A stretch of 64,000 nt of DNA. Origin: Undaria pinnatifida (taxonomy: Eukaryota > Sar > Phaeophyceae > Laminariales > Alariaceae). The stretch covers positions 9,762,692 through 9,826,691 of the forward strand of contig JABAKD010000006.1 in assembly GCA_012845835.1 (NCBI GenBank). Direction: 5' to 3'. The notes beneath the pieces were generated by a model, which was not told where the DNA came from, searched no databases, and worked only from the letters and a program-made list of their open reading frames with translations. A program made the position numbers and the translations under genes. Positions 61,461-64,000 of this stretch are shown in pieces. Each line of letters starts with the position of its first letter. Position 1 is the first letter of the stretch.

Positions 61461-64000
61461 GTGCGTCTCGTTCGGTGTCTGTTGTGTCGTACGCAGTGCT
61501 AATGTTGGCGGGTAAACTATGCACATGCCGATCGTTGATGTAATTGGTGCCTTTTTAAACATGGACAAAAGAGTGCCTTGAGATTTTGCCTCGGGTGCTT
61601 GCTGGTCTATATAGCAAAGTTTTATTCAGACCGAATCTCTGAACATGAATTTCTCCAATCTTGGCACGGGGCTGCTCGAGTCTTTTCCTGGGTGCCTTTT
61701 CTTGGTGATAGCGATAGTAACACTGGTATACCCACCATCCCAAGGAGTCACGCTAGCTAGGTAACTAGTGGTATATTGATCACCAACATGTCTCTAGACC
61801 AATTGCAAAATCCGGCTTGGGATGTGGGCGGGGGGGGGGGGGGGGGGGCAAAAACTCATGTCGGCGTTGAGATAACGCCGCGTACACGGAGATACTGGCC
61901 ATGTACTTGGACGGTGGTTTGGGCGCAGATGTAGAAATCGGGGTCCAAATCATGCTGCATTTCGGGCGGACATGTTCTTCTATTCGGTCGTACAGGGTTG
62001 TGTTCTGTGACCACCCGGGAAGCGCCTGGCCCCACGCGAAGTAGGTGATGTACTATGACGCGGTTGAAATTTCCTTGCCGTGCGCGTTCAGCAAGTACCC
62101 ATCAAGGCTGAGTTTGACAGAGACAACGATCGATGCGCTTTGTCCAAGCTACATGTCTCGGTGGGCGGAAACGGGAGAAAAACAAAGCACCAAATCATTA
62201 TACGCTCCAACGTGCTTGTGGCTAAAAAAGAACTATAAAAACGTTTGCGGCGACGGCTCAAAGACGTAAAATTTTCTTCCCGGGTTTTAGTGCTCGTATG
62301 GTTACCTAGTAGTGGACCTTCCAGTGTGACTTCTGGAGAGATGGTTCTGTGTAAGGACGAGTACTGACGCATAGTAAGTACCATACAGGAGTAGCTATTT
62401 TCGACGTTGTTATTTGTATATGTCGGAGTTTCTTAGTTCAGGAGTTATACGAGTAGTGGTTTCCTGCGTTATTGTTCTTTTTATGCCGGGGTCATGGTAT
62501 TTTCTGCTCATCGACAACGTCCTTGACAGACGGTATGGTTAGGCTACATTGCTCCTAAAGACAGAACTGTCAGACATCGTGCGTTTGTTAAACGTGAGGG
62601 GGGGGTAGGGGGGAGGGGGACGGGTAGGGGGAGTTGGGGAAGATCTGAACTTGTTCCGAACTAGGTATCAACGACGGCCCGAGGCAGAGGAGTTAGCCGG
62701 CAGGCTGTTTCGATGGGCTGTGGTCGTGAGGGAGGTTTCCGCACGGAAACATTGTGTGACACTTAGCCGGGAAGAGCTGAACAGCATCACGCCCCGCTCA
62801 AGTTTAGTCTATATCTAAAGCGTGGGGCAAGGGCCCGGCCAGGTCTGATCCCAATGCAGGTGTTATCGTTGTATTCGTGTGACTTCCTAGCGGGGAATAA
62901 TCGTTAGCCAGATGCACGTGGTCTCCTTACTATTCGACGTGTCTCTCCTTCTGCCGAGTCATCTGCGAGGTCTGTAGTTTTGTTGGCTTTGCCTTGTGCG
63001 TTAGTCTTTCTGTATATGCTTTCCCGTATTTTTGGTACATGCCGTTTCGATATTCGTTTCCTTTCTCGCTCGTTCCGTACCCGAACGATATTATTGCTCT
63101 GGTTTGCCCCTATTGATGTATTTCTATGTTAGTACCCTCGTTCAGGCGAGTGCGTAAGTCTCTGCTGATTTAGTTACGTATTGTATCTAATTGGTATATT
63201 CTATCTTACCATCATGTGAGGAAGAATAGTAGTTTCAATGGGGTGTAAGGTTGTTTGGAGAGGGTGCGTCGGATATTTCACACACCGGTAGGTACTTGCC
63301 GTTACTTGCCGCTGAGAGCAAGGTGCTAACTGCGGTTCCCGTTTCACGACGTCGTGCATGCACGGCTTCATCTTTTTATATTTATTTGTATGTTGATTTG
63401 TTTTACTTGTTTATGTCTTCACGAGTGCTGGGAGTAGCGAAAAGCAACCTTGGTTTTGCGATTTCTATGCGGATCGAGAAAACGTTTTCTGAATTAAAAC
63501 TGGTATTTTTTTCTGGATTTTTTTTTTTTTGTCACACACATATGCTCTCCAGCTTCTGGACAAGCCGTGGTCAAAGCAGGTGTCGTCCCTTTTCGCCCCT
63601 CCCTGTCATTGCCTTCATTTTTATCGCGCATATATGGTTCAGTAAACCCACTGCTCGTCGACTTTTTATCGAGTGAGTGCTACTAACTCACGCTGTCGCG
63701 GTTGCCGCAAGTCAACTTGTTTGCAAAAAAAAGTTTGTTAGCCCCGCGGCCATTTCCAGCTTGTTAAAGTATGTTGCGGTGAGACATTTTTAGTTTTATG
63801 CGCTCCCCGGTCTTGGCGTAAAATTTTGTGAGGCACGTTTTTGGACCTTTCGACCAGAGCCTTGCCGGAATTGCCCGGGGAGAACATCAATTGTTTAGGT
63901 GTTTCCCTGGTTTCATTCGACGTATACAGGGCTGTTTCGTGTGCTTTGTCCAACTCCCAAGCCGTACACGGCCGTGAGCAATCATTTTCTTCGTCGTACA
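61461..64000. other. Gene 2 second intron, running off the right edge
   Basis: Because exon 2 ends with a donor inside an LNR, this stretch should be intron. No further Y-D-G-G-D-C-C exon is visible. It holds a poly-G tract (61829-61848), G-rich tracts near 62598-62635, and a SINE fragment at 63533-63735. Otherwise nothing is assigned. Confidence 0.5.
63533..63735 (-). mobile_element. SINE fragment
   Basis: CTCTCCAGCTTCTGGACAAG, CCGTGGTCAAAGCAGGTGTC, TCAGTAAACCCACTGCTCGT, CGAGTGAGTGCTACTAACTC and ACGCTGTCGCGGTTGCCGCA follow the reverse complement of the SINE body. The tRNA-like head is missing. Confidence 0.6.

Overview
The window looks like eukaryotic nuclear DNA rich in introns and transposons. 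The best guess is a brown alga (stramenopile), for example an Ectocarpus-type genome. That is inference: it rests on secreted proteins with a repeated Y-D-G-G-D-C-C-E-C-T-C LNR-like motif, small exons in kilobase introns, near-balanced base composition and very dense TIR, LINE and SINE repeats. I see no bacterial-style operons, rRNA, CRISPR array or free-standing tRNA gene.

The two supportable protein-coding genes lie at opposite ends and are transcribed outward. Gene 1 (minus strand, 11407 to the left edge) has a signal-peptide exon, four small exons each coding for one LNR-type module (8295-8534, 7644-7880, 6924-7169, 6270-6554), and two exons (698-1102, 25-62) that finish the last LNR and enter a domain resembling a discoidin / F5/8 type C / CBM32 carbohydrate-binding fold. 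Gene 2 (plus strand, from 58824) has the same kind of signal-peptide exon and one LNR exon with a long Ser/Thr/Pro linker, then leaves the window on the right. All clear splice junctions are phase 1 and cut the LNR at the same point (C-G | Y-D-G-G-D-C), so the exons are interchangeable cassettes. The inferred products are secreted, Ca2+-binding, disulfide-rich surface or wall proteins.

The roughly 47 kb between them, and the introns, are mostly transposon debris. Families defined here by comparing copies within the window: A (about 260 bp, TIR around GTGCTACGATAGAGGTGC), B (about 250 bp, three copies) and C (about 270 bp, TIR GGCTACGRTAGGGGGG with an internal GTCACTCGCGCGAGTGAC palindrome); a tRNA-derived SINE (eight copies or fragments); a LINE with an APE endonuclease N-terminus in one copy and RT-type C-termini in others, ending in (AAC)n tails; a large family E/H with poly-C/poly-G tracts; a 941 bp TA-flanked element with a zinc-finger-like ORF; a 167 bp pogo-like MITE; and a decayed Ty3/gypsy chromodomain. 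Several insertions are nested. One orphan coding exon (25522-25673, minus) and one unassigned 165-codon ORF (45810-46307) are the only other gene-like sequences I can point to.
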